Position numbers and translations under genes: made by a program
Notes under the pieces: model-generated
The model's input: only the letters and a program-made list of their open reading frames with translations
Told to the model about the DNA's origin: nothing
Database searches by the model: none
Source of the DNA: Arthrobacter frigidicola
GTDB lineage: Bacteria > Actinomycetota > Actinomycetes > Actinomycetales > Micrococcaceae
Direction: 5' to 3'
Assembly (NCBI GenBank): GCA_003602285.1
Contig: QZVU01000001.1
Location: forward strand, 186,001-250,000
DNA: 64,000 nt
Part shown: one piece after another, positions 44,375 through 53,076 of the stretch
Numbering within the stretch: the first letter of the stretch is position 1
How the letters are laid out: every line of letters begins with the position of its first letter

Positions 44375-47300
44375 ATGCCAATCTGGTCAACATCAGCGCG
44401 TAACGATGCAGGGAAGAGGACAGCCGTGCCAGAGCAGGACTCCGGGGATTCGGCTGAGGATTTCCTCCTGCCCTGGCTGGATCAGCTCGGACCCCAGGTC
44501 TCCGGGGACACGCTCCTGCATTTCCGGCCCTCCGCCGGCACGAGCATCGATCTGACCCACGCGCACCCCTCCGGGCTGGCCCAACTCCTGGCCGGACGCC
44601 GGACCCGGCTTTCGACCCTGCTGCGCGATCCTGTGCAGTACAACGCCGCGAAGTCGGCGGCCCGTGCGCTGCGGGCGAAGATCTTCGAACTGGGCACCGA
44701 ACGAGGCATCGACGTCGGCCACCTCGCGGCCGGGACCGCGTCCTGGCGCACCGTCGACGACGCCGGCCGGTCGGAGACGCTCAACGCCCCGGTGCTGCTG
44801 ACCGGAATGTCGCTCACCGTCCACCCCTCGCAGGACGACTACGAACTGCAGCTGACCGAGCAGGCACGCCTGAACCCGGCACTGGTGCGCCACTTCGGTG
44901 ACATCCAGGGCATCCACCTCGACACCGATGCGCTGCCCCGGCTCGCCTACGGCACCGCCCGGTTCGATCCGCACCCGGTGCTCGACCGCCTGCGGCACCT
45001 CACCGACGGCGTCCGCGGGATCTCCGTCGAACACCGCCTGCTCGTCTCCACCTTCGCCGACCTCGCCGACATCGTCGAGGACGAGGCCATCCAGCCCGAC
45101 CACCCCGTCCTCTCCGCCCTGCTGTCGGCGGCACGCGACGGAGCCTACGAGGTGACCGACCCCGAGGCCGACTTCAGCCCGATCGACGAGCGCGACCCGG
45201 CCGATGAGCTGCTGATCCTCGACGCCGACGCCGCCCAGCAGGGCGTCCTTGACCTGATCGGCGCCGGGCAATCGGTGGCGGTCGCCACTCCGCCGGGCAC
45301 CGGACAGACCCAGACCGCCCTCAACGCCGCCGCCCTGCTGGCCGGCCAGGGCCGGAGCGTCCTCGTCAGCGCCGAGCGCCGCGGGACCCTGAACGAGTTT
45401 GTGCAGGACCTCGAGGCGCTCAACCTCGGCTCCCTCGTCCTCCAGCTCAACGGCCAGGTCGACCCGCAGCAGCTCAAGGACAGCGTGATCCGGGCGATCG
45501 TGCGCAACGAGAAGGCCGCCGCGCCGTCGGTGGAGACCCTTCACGCAACCCTCGTGGGGCACCGGCACAAACTCCTCGAGCACGTGCGGTCCCTCCACAA
45601 TGTCCGCAGCCGCTGGAACTGCTCGCCGTACCAGGCCATGCAGTCCCTCGCCGCGCTCACCGCCCTCGATCCTGCACCCTCGACGACGGTCCGGCTGAAG
45701 CGCAGCGTGCTCGACAACATCGCCGACCGCGCGGAGCTGGCCACCCGGCTGCGGCGCGCGGCGGAGCTCGGCAGCTTCAGCAAGGCCTCCACGGAGAGCC
45801 CCTGGTTCGGGGCGCAGCTGCTGAACCGCAAGGAGACCGAGCACGCCCACGCCCTGGCCTCCGACCTCTCCCGCGACATCCCGCTGCTGCGTGCGAAGGT
45901 GCTGCGCGTCGCCGAACACTCCCACATCACCCTGGGCCGGACCTTCCGGGAATGGGGGGAGCAGCTCGAACTGCTCGTGGCGGTCCGCGCGAGCCTCGAC
46001 AAGTTCACTCCCGACATCTTCGACCGCCCGGTCACCGACCTCATCTCCGCCACCGCCCCCTCATCATGGCGGCGCGAGCGTGCCATCGAGATGACCTCGA
46101 TGACCCGCTCACGGCTGCGGCGCGTCGCCAAGGAGTACGTGCGCCCCGGGGTGCACATCGCCGACCTCCACTCCTCCCTAATCGACGTCCAGGACCAGCG
46201 CACGCTGTGGACGCGGTACGCCAAGACCGAACGCCACCCCTCGGTGCCGACCGGCCTGGCCGAGATCAACAGCTTCTACAAGGGCGTCCAGGGCCGGCTC
46301 GAGGAACTCAGCCGCATCCTCCGTGCCGCCCAGGGCACCCCGGACCTGCCCTCGTGCGAACTCGACGACCTTGAGAAGCGGCTCGCGGCCCTCGCCGCGG
46401 ACCGGGAAACCCTTGAGGCACTCCCGGAGCGCACCCTGCTGCTCGACGAGATGAGGGAACACGGGCTCGGCGAACTGCTCGAGGACCTTGCGGCGCGCGA
46501 AGTGTCCGAGGACCGGGTTGCCGACGAGCTCGAACTGGCCTGGTGGCAGTCGGCCCTCGAGGCCATGATCAGCGGGGATGACTACCTCGCCATGTCCGAC
46601 GGCGCCAGCCTGCGCCGCCTGGAGGCCGAGTTCCGGCTCGCCGATACCGCCCACGTCTCCTCCGGAGCGGCCCGCCTGCGGTGGCGCCTGGCCGAGCGGT
46701 GGAACACGGCGATCGCCGCGCACGCCGCAGATGCCGAGCGGCTGCGCAGCCACCTGCGCGAGGACACTCTCACGCTCGAATCGTTCAGTGCGCTGCACCC
46801 CGACCTCACGACGGCGCTGCTGCCGGTGGTGGCCGTCAGCCCCCTGATGGCCCCGATGATCCTGCCCGACGGCGCGGCCTTCGACTCCCTGCTGCTGCTC
46901 GACGGGGAATCGGTATCGCTGCAGAGCGCCGTCCCGGTGATCGCCCGGGCCGGCCAGACCGCCGTCTTCGGTGACACCCGGCTTGCCGGGCCGACCCGCT
47001 TCAGCATCGAAATCCAGTCGCCCGAGCGCCCGCGCACCGAGACCGACCCGCTGCCCAGCGCCTACGAGGAGCTGCGCGCCGTCCTGCCGGAGCGCTCCCT
47101 GACCGTGGTCTACCGGGGAGTGGACCGCGCGCTGGGAAGCTATCTCAGCGCCGCCTTCTACGAGGACCGCCTCACGCGCCTGCCGCAGGCCTCCGAGGTC
47201 TCCGGCGCCGGCCGCGGCCTGGTCGTCGAATACCTCCCCGACGGCACCGGCATGCCCAGTTCGGACCATGAGGGCGTCGAGAGCGTCTCGGTGGAGGTGA

Positions 47301-48325
47301 ACCGGGTGGTGGACCTCGTCTTCGAACACATCCGGCACCGCCCCAGCTTCTCCCTGGCCGTCGTCACCGCCAGCCCCCGGCACGCCGCCCGGGTGGGCGA
47401 GGCGATCCGCCTGCAGATGGCGAACTTCCCGTGGGCGAACGATTTCTTCGCCCCCGGCCGGGAGTCCTTCCGGGTGGTCCCCGTTGACCGCGCCGCGGGG
47501 CTGGTCCGCGACGACGTCATCTTCTCGCTGGGCTTCGGGCGGACGCCGCACGGGCGGGCGCTGCACTCCTTCGGTCCACTGTCGGGCCCGGACGGCCGCC
47601 GCAAGTTCGTGATGGCCATGACGCGCGCCCGCCGCCGGCTGCACGTGCTCTCCTGCTTCCAGCCGGCGGACCTCGACCCCGAGCGGCTGACCGGTGGAGC
47701 TGCCGACTTCTATGAGCTTCTCCGCAGCGAACTCGCACCCTCCTCCGCCCCGGCCAGGAAACAGGCTCCGGACAACGCGGATCCGCTGGTCGCCGACCTC
47801 GTCGACCGGCTGCGGGCCCGCGGTGCCGAGGTCAAGGACTCCTACGACGGCGTCCTCGACATCGTGGCCACCCGGCCCCCGGCGGCAGCGGCCCCGGAGC
47901 GCGACTACCCGGTGGCGCCGCTGGCGATCGAGTCCGACGGCACGGCCCGCTACGGTGCAATGACCGTGCGCGAGCGGAGCCGGCTCCGCCCGCAGCAGCT
48001 GGAGCGCATGGGCTGGCGGTACGTGCCGCTGTGGACCATCGAGGTCTTCACCGACCCGGAGGGCTGCGCCGAACGGGCGGCCCGCGAACTCGGCCTTGAC
48101 CTGCTCGAAGCGAACGAACCGCCCCGGACCCGAAGGGACGCACTGCGGATGAGGAAGAACGAAACCGACGAGGGGAGTGCCCCGCGGCCGGCTGCCGCGG
48201 TGCCGGGCGCGGAGGAGCCGGTGCTGCCCAAGACCGCAGCCGAGGATGACCCCCGCGCCTGGGGCGACTCCCGGACCGACAGCGACGAGTGGCTCAAGGA
48301 ACAGCGCCCGCCGCACTGGAGTTGA
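44375..48325 (+). CDS. Large helicase-like protein with degenerate ATPase motifs and C-terminal nuclease-like domain
   Basis: About 1316 residues from an ATG at 44375, seven bases after TAGCTT (leaderless?). A GTG at 44426 with AAGAGG before it is an alternative. The N-terminal part (about 20-260) resembles DUF4011. A split SF1 helicase core follows: Walker A region TPPGTGQTQT with Gln311 in place of Lys; coiled-coil middle (about 480-790); a Walker B/motif II equivalent LLLLDGES (Asp843, no DE pair); GDTRLAGPTRF for the GDxxQ motif; then GFGRTPHGRALHSFGPL and MAMTRARRRLHVLSCF. The C-terminus (about 1135-1255) looks like an MTES_1575-type PD-(D/E)xK domain (LDIVAT, then LAIESDG, later GWRYVPLWTIEVF). 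The last 60 residues are disordered. Function unknown. Confidence 0.85.
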   Translation: MPIWSTSARNDAGKRTAVPEQDSGDSAEDFLLPWLDQLGPQVSGDTLLHFRPSAGTSIDLTHAHPSGLAQLLAGRRTRLSTLLRDPVQYNAAKSAARALRAKIFELGTERGIDVGHLAAGTASWRTVDDAGRSETLNAPVLLTGMSLTVHPSQDDYELQLTEQARLNPALVRHFGDIQGIHLDTDALPRLAYGTARFDPHPVLDRLRHLTDGVRGISVEHRLLVSTFADLADIVEDEAIQPDHPVLSALLSAARDGAYEVTDPEADFSPIDERDPADELLILDADAAQQGVLDLIGAGQSVAVATPPGTGQTQTALNAAALLAGQGRSVLVSAERRGTLNEFVQDLEALNLGSLVLQLNGQVDPQQLKDSVIRAIVRNEKAAAPSVETLHATLVGHRHKLLEHVRSLHNVRSRWNCSPYQAMQSLAALTALDPAPSTTVRLKRSVLDNIADRAELATRLRRAAELGSFSKASTESPWFGAQLLNRKETEHAHALASDLSRDIPLLRAKVLRVAEHSHITLGRTFREWGEQLELLVAVRASLDKFTPDIFDRPVTDLISATAPSSWRRERAIEMTSMTRSRLRRVAKEYVRPGVHIADLHSSLIDVQDQRTLWTRYAKTERHPSVPTGLAEINSFYKGVQGRLEELSRILRAAQGTPDLPSCELDDLEKRLAALAADRETLEALPERTLLLDEMREHGLGELLEDLAAREVSEDRVADELELAWWQSALEAMISGDDYLAMSDGASLRRLEAEFRLADTAHVSSGAARLRWRLAERWNTAIAAHAADAERLRSHLREDTLTLESFSALHPDLTTALLPVVAVSPLMAPMILPDGAAFDSLLLLDGESVSLQSAVPVIARAGQTAVFGDTRLAGPTRFSIEIQSPERPRTETDPLPSAYEELRAVLPERSLTVVYRGVDRALGSYLSAAFYEDRLTRLPQASEVSGAGRGLVVEYLPDGTGMPSSDHEGVESVSVEVNRVVDLVFEHIRHRPSFSLAVVTASPRHAARVGEAIRLQMANFPWANDFFAPGRESFRVVPVDRAAGLVRDDVIFSLGFGRTPHGRALHSFGPLSGPDGRRKFVMAMTRARRRLHVLSCFQPADLDPERLTGGAADFYELLRSELAPSSAPARKQAPDNADPLVADLVDRLRARGAEVKDSYDGVLDIVATRPPAAAAPERDYPVAPLAIESDGTARYGAMTVRERSRLRPQQLERMGWRYVPLWTIEVFTDPEGCAERAARELGLDLLEANEPPRTRRDALRMRKNETDEGSAPRPAAAVPGAEEPVLPKTAAEDDPRAWGDSRTDSDEWLKEQRPPHWS

Positions 48326-48374
48326 TCCGCACTGGAGCTAATCCGTACTGGAGCTAAGCGGCACGGCAGCTAGA
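48311..48374. repeat. 16-bp tandem repeat overlapping the end of the helicase-like gene
   Basis: Four units, CCGCACTGGAGTTGAT, CCGCACTGGAGCTAAT, CCGTACTGGAGCTAAG, CGGCACGGCAGCTAGA, progressively diverged. The first unit holds the last codons and TGA stop of the gene, so the tract arose by repeated copying of the gene end. Not a multiple of three. Confidence 0.8.
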
Positions 48375-48381
48375 CCGGCAT

Positions 48382-48447
48382 GTGGGCCCGGAGACGCCGT
48401 GGTCGGCCCGACCCGTGGGCCCGGAGACACCGGGGTCGGCCCGGACC
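48382..48447. repeat. 33-bp direct repeat, two copies
   Basis: Copies at 48382-48414 and 48415-48447 share 29 of 33 bases (both begin GTGGGCCCGGAGAC). A third, partial copy may follow. It fills the convergent gap to the SAF-domain gene together with the 16-bp tract. Confidence 0.75.
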
Positions 48448-48491
48448 GCAGGCCCGGCGCGCCGGCGGCGCCCGGTGCCGGTCCGCTCGAC

Positions 48492-49172
48492 TCAGCGCCC
48501 GGCGGTCAGGACCAGGTGGACCTGACCCGCGGTTGAGGACCCGGCAAGGGCTGCGGCATCCTCCGGCGAGGCGGCCACGACCACCAGCCCCGCCTCGGCG
48601 GGGGAGGCTGACCAGGCCGATGACGGATCCTCGCCGGGCGGGGAGCTCCACAGCACCGCGAGATTCCGGGCGATCACTTCGGAGGCGGCGGCCGTCTCGT
48701 AGCCGTTGCCGGTGCTCACCACGACGTCGACCCGCTGGCCCGCGCCCACGAGCCGGACGGTCGAGGGGTCGGCCGGGCGAAGCGGCACCGCGACGGTGCC
48801 GGGGGCGGTTCCGGTGAGCAGTCCGGGGCCGACGAGCCGGGTATCGGTGACGATGTCCCCGCGCCGCAGGGGTGCGGCAAGCCGTTGTCCAAGGAGGTCC
48901 TCCCGCCGCGTCTGCGCCCCCGGCGGGACGGCGGCTGGGGGAAGGGCCAGAATTTTCAGGTCCGCGGCAGCCAGGACGGTGCCCGCAGCGAGGTCGGAAG
49001 CAGCGGCGATGACCCGGGTGCCGGGTTCGCCGCGGGGCAGGAACGCCTCGACGCAGGTGCCGGCCGCCGCGCACAGCAGCACCGCGGCCAGCAGCCGGCG
49101 GTGCCGGAGCAGGGCTCTGCGCATCCGGAGGAGGCGAAGCGTTCCGTCCGGCCGGCGGTGCGTCGAAAACAT
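48492..49172 (-). CDS. SAF-domain protein (CpaB/RcpC-like)
   Basis: 226 residues from the ATG at 49172 with AGGGTGG upstream. One membrane helix (about 27-45), then a SAF domain (about 52-120: TRVIAAASDLAAGTVLAAAD, GQRLAAPLRRGDIVTD) and a C-terminal beta-rich region (GAGQRVDVVVSTG). SAF domains occur in Flp pilus CpaB and flagellar FlgA, but no pilus genes are nearby and Gram-positive flagella need no FlgA. It occupies the place of M. tuberculosis Rv0990c. Function unknown. Confidence 0.85.
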   Translation of the reverse strand: MFSTHRRPDGTLRLLRMRRALLRHRRLLAAVLLCAAAGTCVEAFLPRGEPGTRVIAAASDLAAGTVLAAADLKILALPPAAVPPGAQTRREDLLGQRLAAPLRRGDIVTDTRLVGPGLLTGTAPGTVAVPLRPADPSTVRLVGAGQRVDVVVSTGNGYETAAASEVIARNLAVLWSSPPGEDPSSAWSASPAEAGLVVVAASPEDAAALAGSSTAGQVHLVLTAGR

Positions 49173-49251
49173 GAAGACCACCCTACTGCGGCGGATTGCG
49201 CCGCCGGCCCCGGGGTGGTCTATGTGGAAAAGCGCGGGATCGCCCTGACGG

Positions 49252-49569
49252 TCAGGAAGCGGCCTTGCCCGCCGCGGGCGCGGCGGCGGCTGCTCCCGAG
49301 TCGGCCTTCTTGGCCGGTGCCTTTGCCGCGGCCGGTGCCGGCTTCGCGTCGGAAGCGGCCGTCGTTGCCTTCGGCTCGGCGGAGGAACGGGTGTCGCGGG
49401 AATCGTTGCGGTAGAACCCGGAGCCCTTGAAGACGACGCCCACGCTGTTGAACTTCTTGCGCAGCACACCCGAGCAGACGGGGCAGACGGTGAGCGACTC
49501 GTCGGAAAAAGCCTGCTGGATGTCGAAGGCATGGCCGCAATCCTTGCAGGCGTACGCGTAGGTAGGCAA
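49252..49569 (-). CDS. FmdB-type zinc ribbon protein with disordered tail (Ruc-like)
   Basis: 105 residues. N-terminal zinc ribbon with two Cys pairs (YACKDCGHAF, TVCPVCSG), followed after residue 60 by about 45 residues of Ala/Lys/Pro-rich disorder. Same design and neighbours as Rv0991c, described as the redox-regulated chaperone Ruc in M. tuberculosis. The match is by architecture and synteny; chaperone activity is inferred. Confidence 0.88.
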   Translation of the reverse strand: MPTYAYACKDCGHAFDIQQAFSDESLTVCPVCSGVLRKKFNSVGVVFKGSGFYRNDSRDTRSSAEPKATTAASDAKPAPAAAKAPAKKADSGAAAAAPAAGKAAS

Positions 49570-49649
49570 AGGTCTCTCCTGGAATTCGACTTCTCATGGG
49601 GCGCGCCCGGCCGAGGCGGATTGGCACTCTAGGGCGGCGAGTGCTAAGT

Positions 49650-50294
49650 CTACACCGATGCCGGGGGTACCCCGAATCCGTGGTATGCGCCCGGGGTGAA
49701 TACGCCGTGCAGCGGCACGTCGTGAAGCTCGACCGGGAAGCTGCCGGCGGCGACGAACTCATCGGGATAGACCATGCCCGCGGTGGGCACGCCGGGGCGC
49801 TCGATCGAGAGTTCGGCCAGGAACCGGTCGTAGTAGCCCCCGCCCTGGCCGAGCCGGAAGCCCGAGGCGTCCACGGCGAGGCCCGGCACCAGGACCAGGT
49901 CGAGGGCGGCCAGCTGGCCCAGGGGAGTACGGGCACCTTCCGGTTCCATCACCGGTGCCCGGGGCGACTTCACCAGCGGGACCCCCGGCCACCACCGGCA
50001 CCAGGAGAGCCGGTAGTCGGGCTCGCAGATGGGCACGATCACAGTCGAGCCCAGATCGGTCAGGGTATGCAGCAGGTCTTCGGTGGCCGGTTCCGGCGGC
50101 ACCCCCAGGTAGGCCGCAATCACGAGGGGTTCCTCCGTGCGGTTCCCGCCGGTCAGCCGGGGCAGCTCCTCGAGCACCGCTTCGGCGAGCCGCCGCGACA
50201 AGGCTTCCCGGGTCTCCGGGGACCGGTGCCTGCGCCGGGTGCGCAGGTCGGCTCTCGCCTGGGTTTTGGAGGGTACCGCCGGGTCGATATTCAT
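49650..50294 (-). CDS. 5-formyltetrahydrofolate cyclo-ligase
   Basis: 214 residues. ATP-dependent conversion of 5-formyl-THF to 5,10-methenyl-THF. The family signature LRLGQGGGYYDRFLAEL is present as FRLGQGGGYYDRFLAEL near residue 150, and the N-terminus has the basic start KTQARADLRTRRR. The ATG at 50294 follows CACAAT by six bases and may be leaderless. Divergent from galU, as Rv0992c is from Rv0993. Confidence 0.93.
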   Translation of the reverse strand: MNIDPAVPSKTQARADLRTRRRHRSPETREALSRRLAEAVLEELPRLTGGNRTEEPLVIAAYLGVPPEPATEDLLHTLTDLGSTVIVPICEPDYRLSWCRWWPGVPLVKSPRAPVMEPEGARTPLGQLAALDLVLVPGLAVDASGFRLGQGGGYYDRFLAELSIERPGVPTAGMVYPDEFVAAGSFPVELHDVPLHGVFTPGAYHGFGVPPASV

Positions 50295-50337
50295 GCACCT
50301 ATTGTGCACAGCTCCCAGAATGGCCCTGCGGGTTATG

Positions 50338-50343
50338 TAGTGT
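50338..50343 (+). promoter_or_regulatory. -10 element of a leaderless galU promoter
   Basis: TAGTGT six bases before the ATG of galU; no Shine-Dalgarno in the six bases GGTCCC between them. Confidence 0.5.
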
Positions 50344-50349
50344 GGTCCC

Positions 50350-51252
50350 ATGACTTTGCGACCAAAAGTGAACAAGGCCGTCATTCCCGCCGCCGGCCTG
50401 GGGACCCGTTTCCTGCCGGCAACCAAGGCGATGCCCAAGGAGATGCTCCCCGTGGTGGACAAGCCCGCCATTCAGTACGTTGTGCAGGAGGCAGTCGACG
50501 CCGGGCTCCATGACGTCCTGATGATCACCGGGCGTAACAAGCGGGCGCTTGAGGACCACTTCGACCGGGTCCCCTTCATCGAGCAGACCCTCCTCGAGAA
50601 GGGCGACCTGGAGAAGCTCGCGGCCGTCCGCCTGCCTTCGGAGCTCTGCGACATCCACTACCTGCGCCAGGGCGATCCGAAGGGACTCGGGCACGCGGTC
50701 CTGCGCGCCAAGCAGCATGTGGGCAGCGAGCCGTTCGCGGTGCTGCTCGGCGACGACCTTATCGATGAGCGCGACCCCCTGCTCGAGACCATGATCGAGA
50801 TCCAGCAGAAGACCGGCGGGTCCGTGATTGCCCTGATCGAGGTCGATCCGGCGCAGATCAGCTCCTACGGCGCCGCGGACATCTCCGCCATCGAGGGCGA
50901 GGATTACGTCCGGGTGAACAAGCTCGTCGAGAAGCCGCCGGTGGAAGAGGCGCCGTCGAACCTCGCCGTCATCGGCCGGTATGTGCTCCACCCCCGCGTC
51001 TTCGACGTCCTGGAAACGACCGAGCCCGGCCGCGGCGGCGAAATCCAGCTGACGGATGCGCTGCAGACCCTTGCCGCGTCCGACGGCGAGGGATCCGGGG
51101 TCTACGGGGTGGTCTTCCGCGGCCGCCGGTACGACACCGGGGACAAGCTGAGCTACCTCAAGGCCGTTGTCACCCTGGCTGCCGAGCGCGACGACCTTGG
51201 CCCGGACCTGCGCGTCTGGCTGAAGAATTTCAGCCAGGACATGACGGGCTAG
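50350..51252 (+). CDS. galU: UTP-glucose-1-phosphate uridylyltransferase
   Basis: 300 residues; makes UDP-glucose for cell-surface glycans. Nucleotidyltransferase motif AVIPAAGLGTRFLPATKAMP at the N-terminus (as VIPAAGLGTRFLPATK), the substrate loop VDKPAIQYVVQEAV, and FAVLLGDDLID near residue 135. Length normal for bacterial GalU. Followed eight bases later by a rimJ-type gene. Confidence 0.96.
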   Translation: MTLRPKVNKAVIPAAGLGTRFLPATKAMPKEMLPVVDKPAIQYVVQEAVDAGLHDVLMITGRNKRALEDHFDRVPFIEQTLLEKGDLEKLAAVRLPSELCDIHYLRQGDPKGLGHAVLRAKQHVGSEPFAVLLGDDLIDERDPLLETMIEIQQKTGGSVIALIEVDPAQISSYGAADISAIEGEDYVRVNKLVEKPPVEEAPSNLAVIGRYVLHPRVFDVLETTEPGRGGEIQLTDALQTLAASDGEGSGVYGVVFRGRRYDTGDKLSYLKAVVTLAAERDDLGPDLRVWLKNFSQDMTG

Positions 51253-51259
51253 CCCTTCG

Positions 51260-51886
51260 GTGTGGACGGAACGTGGCTGGCCGGTCTCCCTCAGCAGCGG
51301 GAATCTGACCCTCAGGCCCATCCGACACGCGGACCGGCGCGAGTGGACGGCCGTCCGGCGGCACAACGCGACCTGGCTTGCGCCCTGGGAGGCGACGAAC
51401 CCGGAGCCGGGAGGCTACCTGCCGGACTACCACGAGATGGTCCGGGGGCTCAAGCGGCAGGCCCGCGCGGGCACCGGGCTCCCGTTCGTCATCACCGAGC
51501 GCACCGATGAGGGCGGCCGGGCGCCGCTGGTCGGCCAGCTGACGGTCTCGAGCATTATCTGGGGATCAGCAATGACGGCAACCCTGGGCTACTGGGTCGA
51601 TTCCCGTCGGGCCGGCCGGGGGATCGCCCCGACGGCCGTGGCGCTGGCCACCGACTACTGCTTCAGCACCCTGGGCCTGCACCGGATGGAAATCAACATC
51701 CGGCCCGAGAACAGGGCCAGCCTGCGCGTCGTGGAGAAGCTGGGCTTCCGGGACGAAGGACTTCGCCCGCGGTACCTCCACATCGCCGGGCAGTGGGCCG
51801 ATCACCGGAGCTTCGCCCTCACCGTCGAGGAGGTGCCGGAGGGGCTGCTTGAGCCGTGGCTTGCCCGGCAGCGGGCAGGTGGATAG
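51260..51886 (+). CDS. GNAT family N-acetyltransferase, RimJ type
   Basis: 208 residues from a GTG at 51260. GNAT fold: LTLRPIRHADRREWTAVR at the start, the acetyl-CoA loop YWVDSRRAGRGIAPTAVALA near residue 115, and HRMEINIRPENRASLRVVEK. RimJ-like enzymes acetylate protein N-termini; the true substrate is not known. It occupies the place of Rv0995. Confidence 0.9.
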   Translation: MWTERGWPVSLSSGNLTLRPIRHADRREWTAVRRHNATWLAPWEATNPEPGGYLPDYHEMVRGLKRQARAGTGLPFVITERTDEGGRAPLVGQLTVSSIIWGSAMTATLGYWVDSRRAGRGIAPTAVALATDYCFSTLGLHRMEINIRPENRASLRVVEKLGFRDEGLRPRYLHIAGQWADHRSFALTVEEVPEGLLEPWLARQRAGG

Positions 51887-51995
51887 GGCAGCGCCCGGCA
51901 CGGTCCGCGGACCGGTCGGTGACCCGCCGCGGTGGGCTCCGACACACCCGCCCGGAATGCGCCGCGGGGGCTCCTGTTTCTCCTACGTTTAGAAC

Positions 51996-52964
51996 GTGGA
52001 CTTCTCCCTGAACAGCTCGGTGGTACTGGCGGCAATCGTCGGTCTCTGGCTGGTGTGGGTGGTCCCGTTTTTCCTCCGCCGGAGCGGCCCCGTGCCGGCC
52101 CCGGCGGCGGCATCCACACCGACTGCAGGGGAACATCCTTCCCAGGGGAGCATCATGGAGAAAACGGCCACCGCCGCCGCCGGCAGCGCATCCGCACACC
52201 GGACCGGTTCGTCCGCCGTGCCCGGCCGCAGGCCTGCCCTGAAGATCCGCCGCGGGCGGGCAGCGGTCGCCCTGGTCGGAGCCGCCGCACTGCCGACAGC
52301 CCTCGTGACGCTGGTCCTCGCGGTCGTTTCCGTCGTGTCCTTCTGGTGGCCCGTTGCGGCCGTCCTTGTCGTCGCCGGGGCCGTCGCCACGCTGCGCACC
52401 CTGGCGGTGCGCGACAGGCGGGCCCGGGTGAACGCCGCCTTCGCCGCCGCCATGTCCTCCCGCCCGCTGCACCAGGCCCCGCCTTCGACAGGTGACGCCG
52501 TCCTGCCGGGCACTGCCAGGCCGGTTGCCGGCGGCAAACCCGCCCAGGCCCGCCCGACCACCGTGTTCGACGCCGAGAAGCCCGCCGGTGCGGTGGAGGC
52601 GCCCGCTGGAACCCCGGACGCACCCGCGGCCCGTCTGACCGCGGCCGACCTCAAGGCAGCCGCCCTGGCCGTCGCCGCAGCAGGCGCGCCGGAGGCCGGC
52701 GCACCCGCGGCAACGACTCAGGCTCCTGTGCCCGGCACCGACCCGTGGAAGCCGGTCGAGGTGCCCCTGCCCACCTATGTCGCGGCCGAGAAGGCGCATC
52801 GCTCGGCGCCGGCACCCCTGGAGCTTCCCGCGGAGCCGAAGCCGACCGTCCGGACCCCGATCAAGAACTCGGCCGCCAAGGCGGCTCCGAAGGAAACCAC
52901 GGCGCCGGCTCCGGCCGGAACCCGCCTCAACCTCGACGACGTCCTCCAGCGCCGCCGCGCCTGA
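51996..52964 (+). CDS. Three-helix membrane protein, GlpR-like (Rv0996-type)
   Basis: 322 residues. Membrane helix 1 at about 9-27 (SSVVLAAIVGLWLVWVVPFF), a disordered cytoplasmic loop, helices 2 and 3 at about 90-135, then a long Ala/Pro-rich C-terminal tail ending RLNLDDVLQRRRA. Synteny (cyclo-ligase, galU, rimJ, this gene) equals M. tuberculosis Rv0992c-Rv0996 and the corynebacterial locus in which GlpR is the membrane receptor for the gephyrin-like Glp at the division septum. The glp/moeA gene itself is absent here. GTG six bases after TACGTT, so leaderless. Homology is inferred from architecture and context. Confidence 0.7.
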   Translation: MDFSLNSSVVLAAIVGLWLVWVVPFFLRRSGPVPAPAAASTPTAGEHPSQGSIMEKTATAAAGSASAHRTGSSAVPGRRPALKIRRGRAAVALVGAAALPTALVTLVLAVVSVVSFWWPVAAVLVVAGAVATLRTLAVRDRRARVNAAFAAAMSSRPLHQAPPSTGDAVLPGTARPVAGGKPAQARPTTVFDAEKPAGAVEAPAGTPDAPAARLTAADLKAAALAVAAAGAPEAGAPAATTQAPVPGTDPWKPVEVPLPTYVAAEKAHRSAPAPLELPAEPKPTVRTPIKNSAAKAAPKETTAPAPAGTRLNLDDVLQRRRA

Positions 52965-53026
52965 CCGTTCGTGCGGCGGGCTCTGACGGCTGACTCTGAC
53001 GCTGGGCCTGACGGCTCGCCCTGACG

Positions 53027-53047
53027 GCCGGGCCGAACAGGCCCGGC
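53027..53047. terminator. Hairpin in convergent gap
   Basis: GCCGGGCC-GAACA-GGCCCGGC, perfect eight-base stem, between the GlpR-like gene and the alanyl-tRNA editing gene. Just upstream (52981-53026) CTGACGGC-type octamers recur four times imperfectly. Confidence 0.55.
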
Positions 53048-53076
53048 GGCCCGCCGGCGCCGCCCAGTGCACGCGT

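Noticed and set aside
46178-48316. Long minus-strand open frames under the helicase-like gene
   Set aside because: Mirror frames of a high-G+C gene; the plus-strand frame shows ordered helicase and nuclease motifs.
48382-48447. Direct repeats considered as a CRISPR remnant
   Set aside because: The units adjoin without spacers, have no cas genes nearby, and differ at four positions.
48492-49172. SAF-domain protein as FlgA of the flagellar system
   Set aside because: It is 11 kb from the flagellar locus, has CpaB-like topology, synteny with Rv0990c, and a P-ring chaperone is not needed without an outer membrane.
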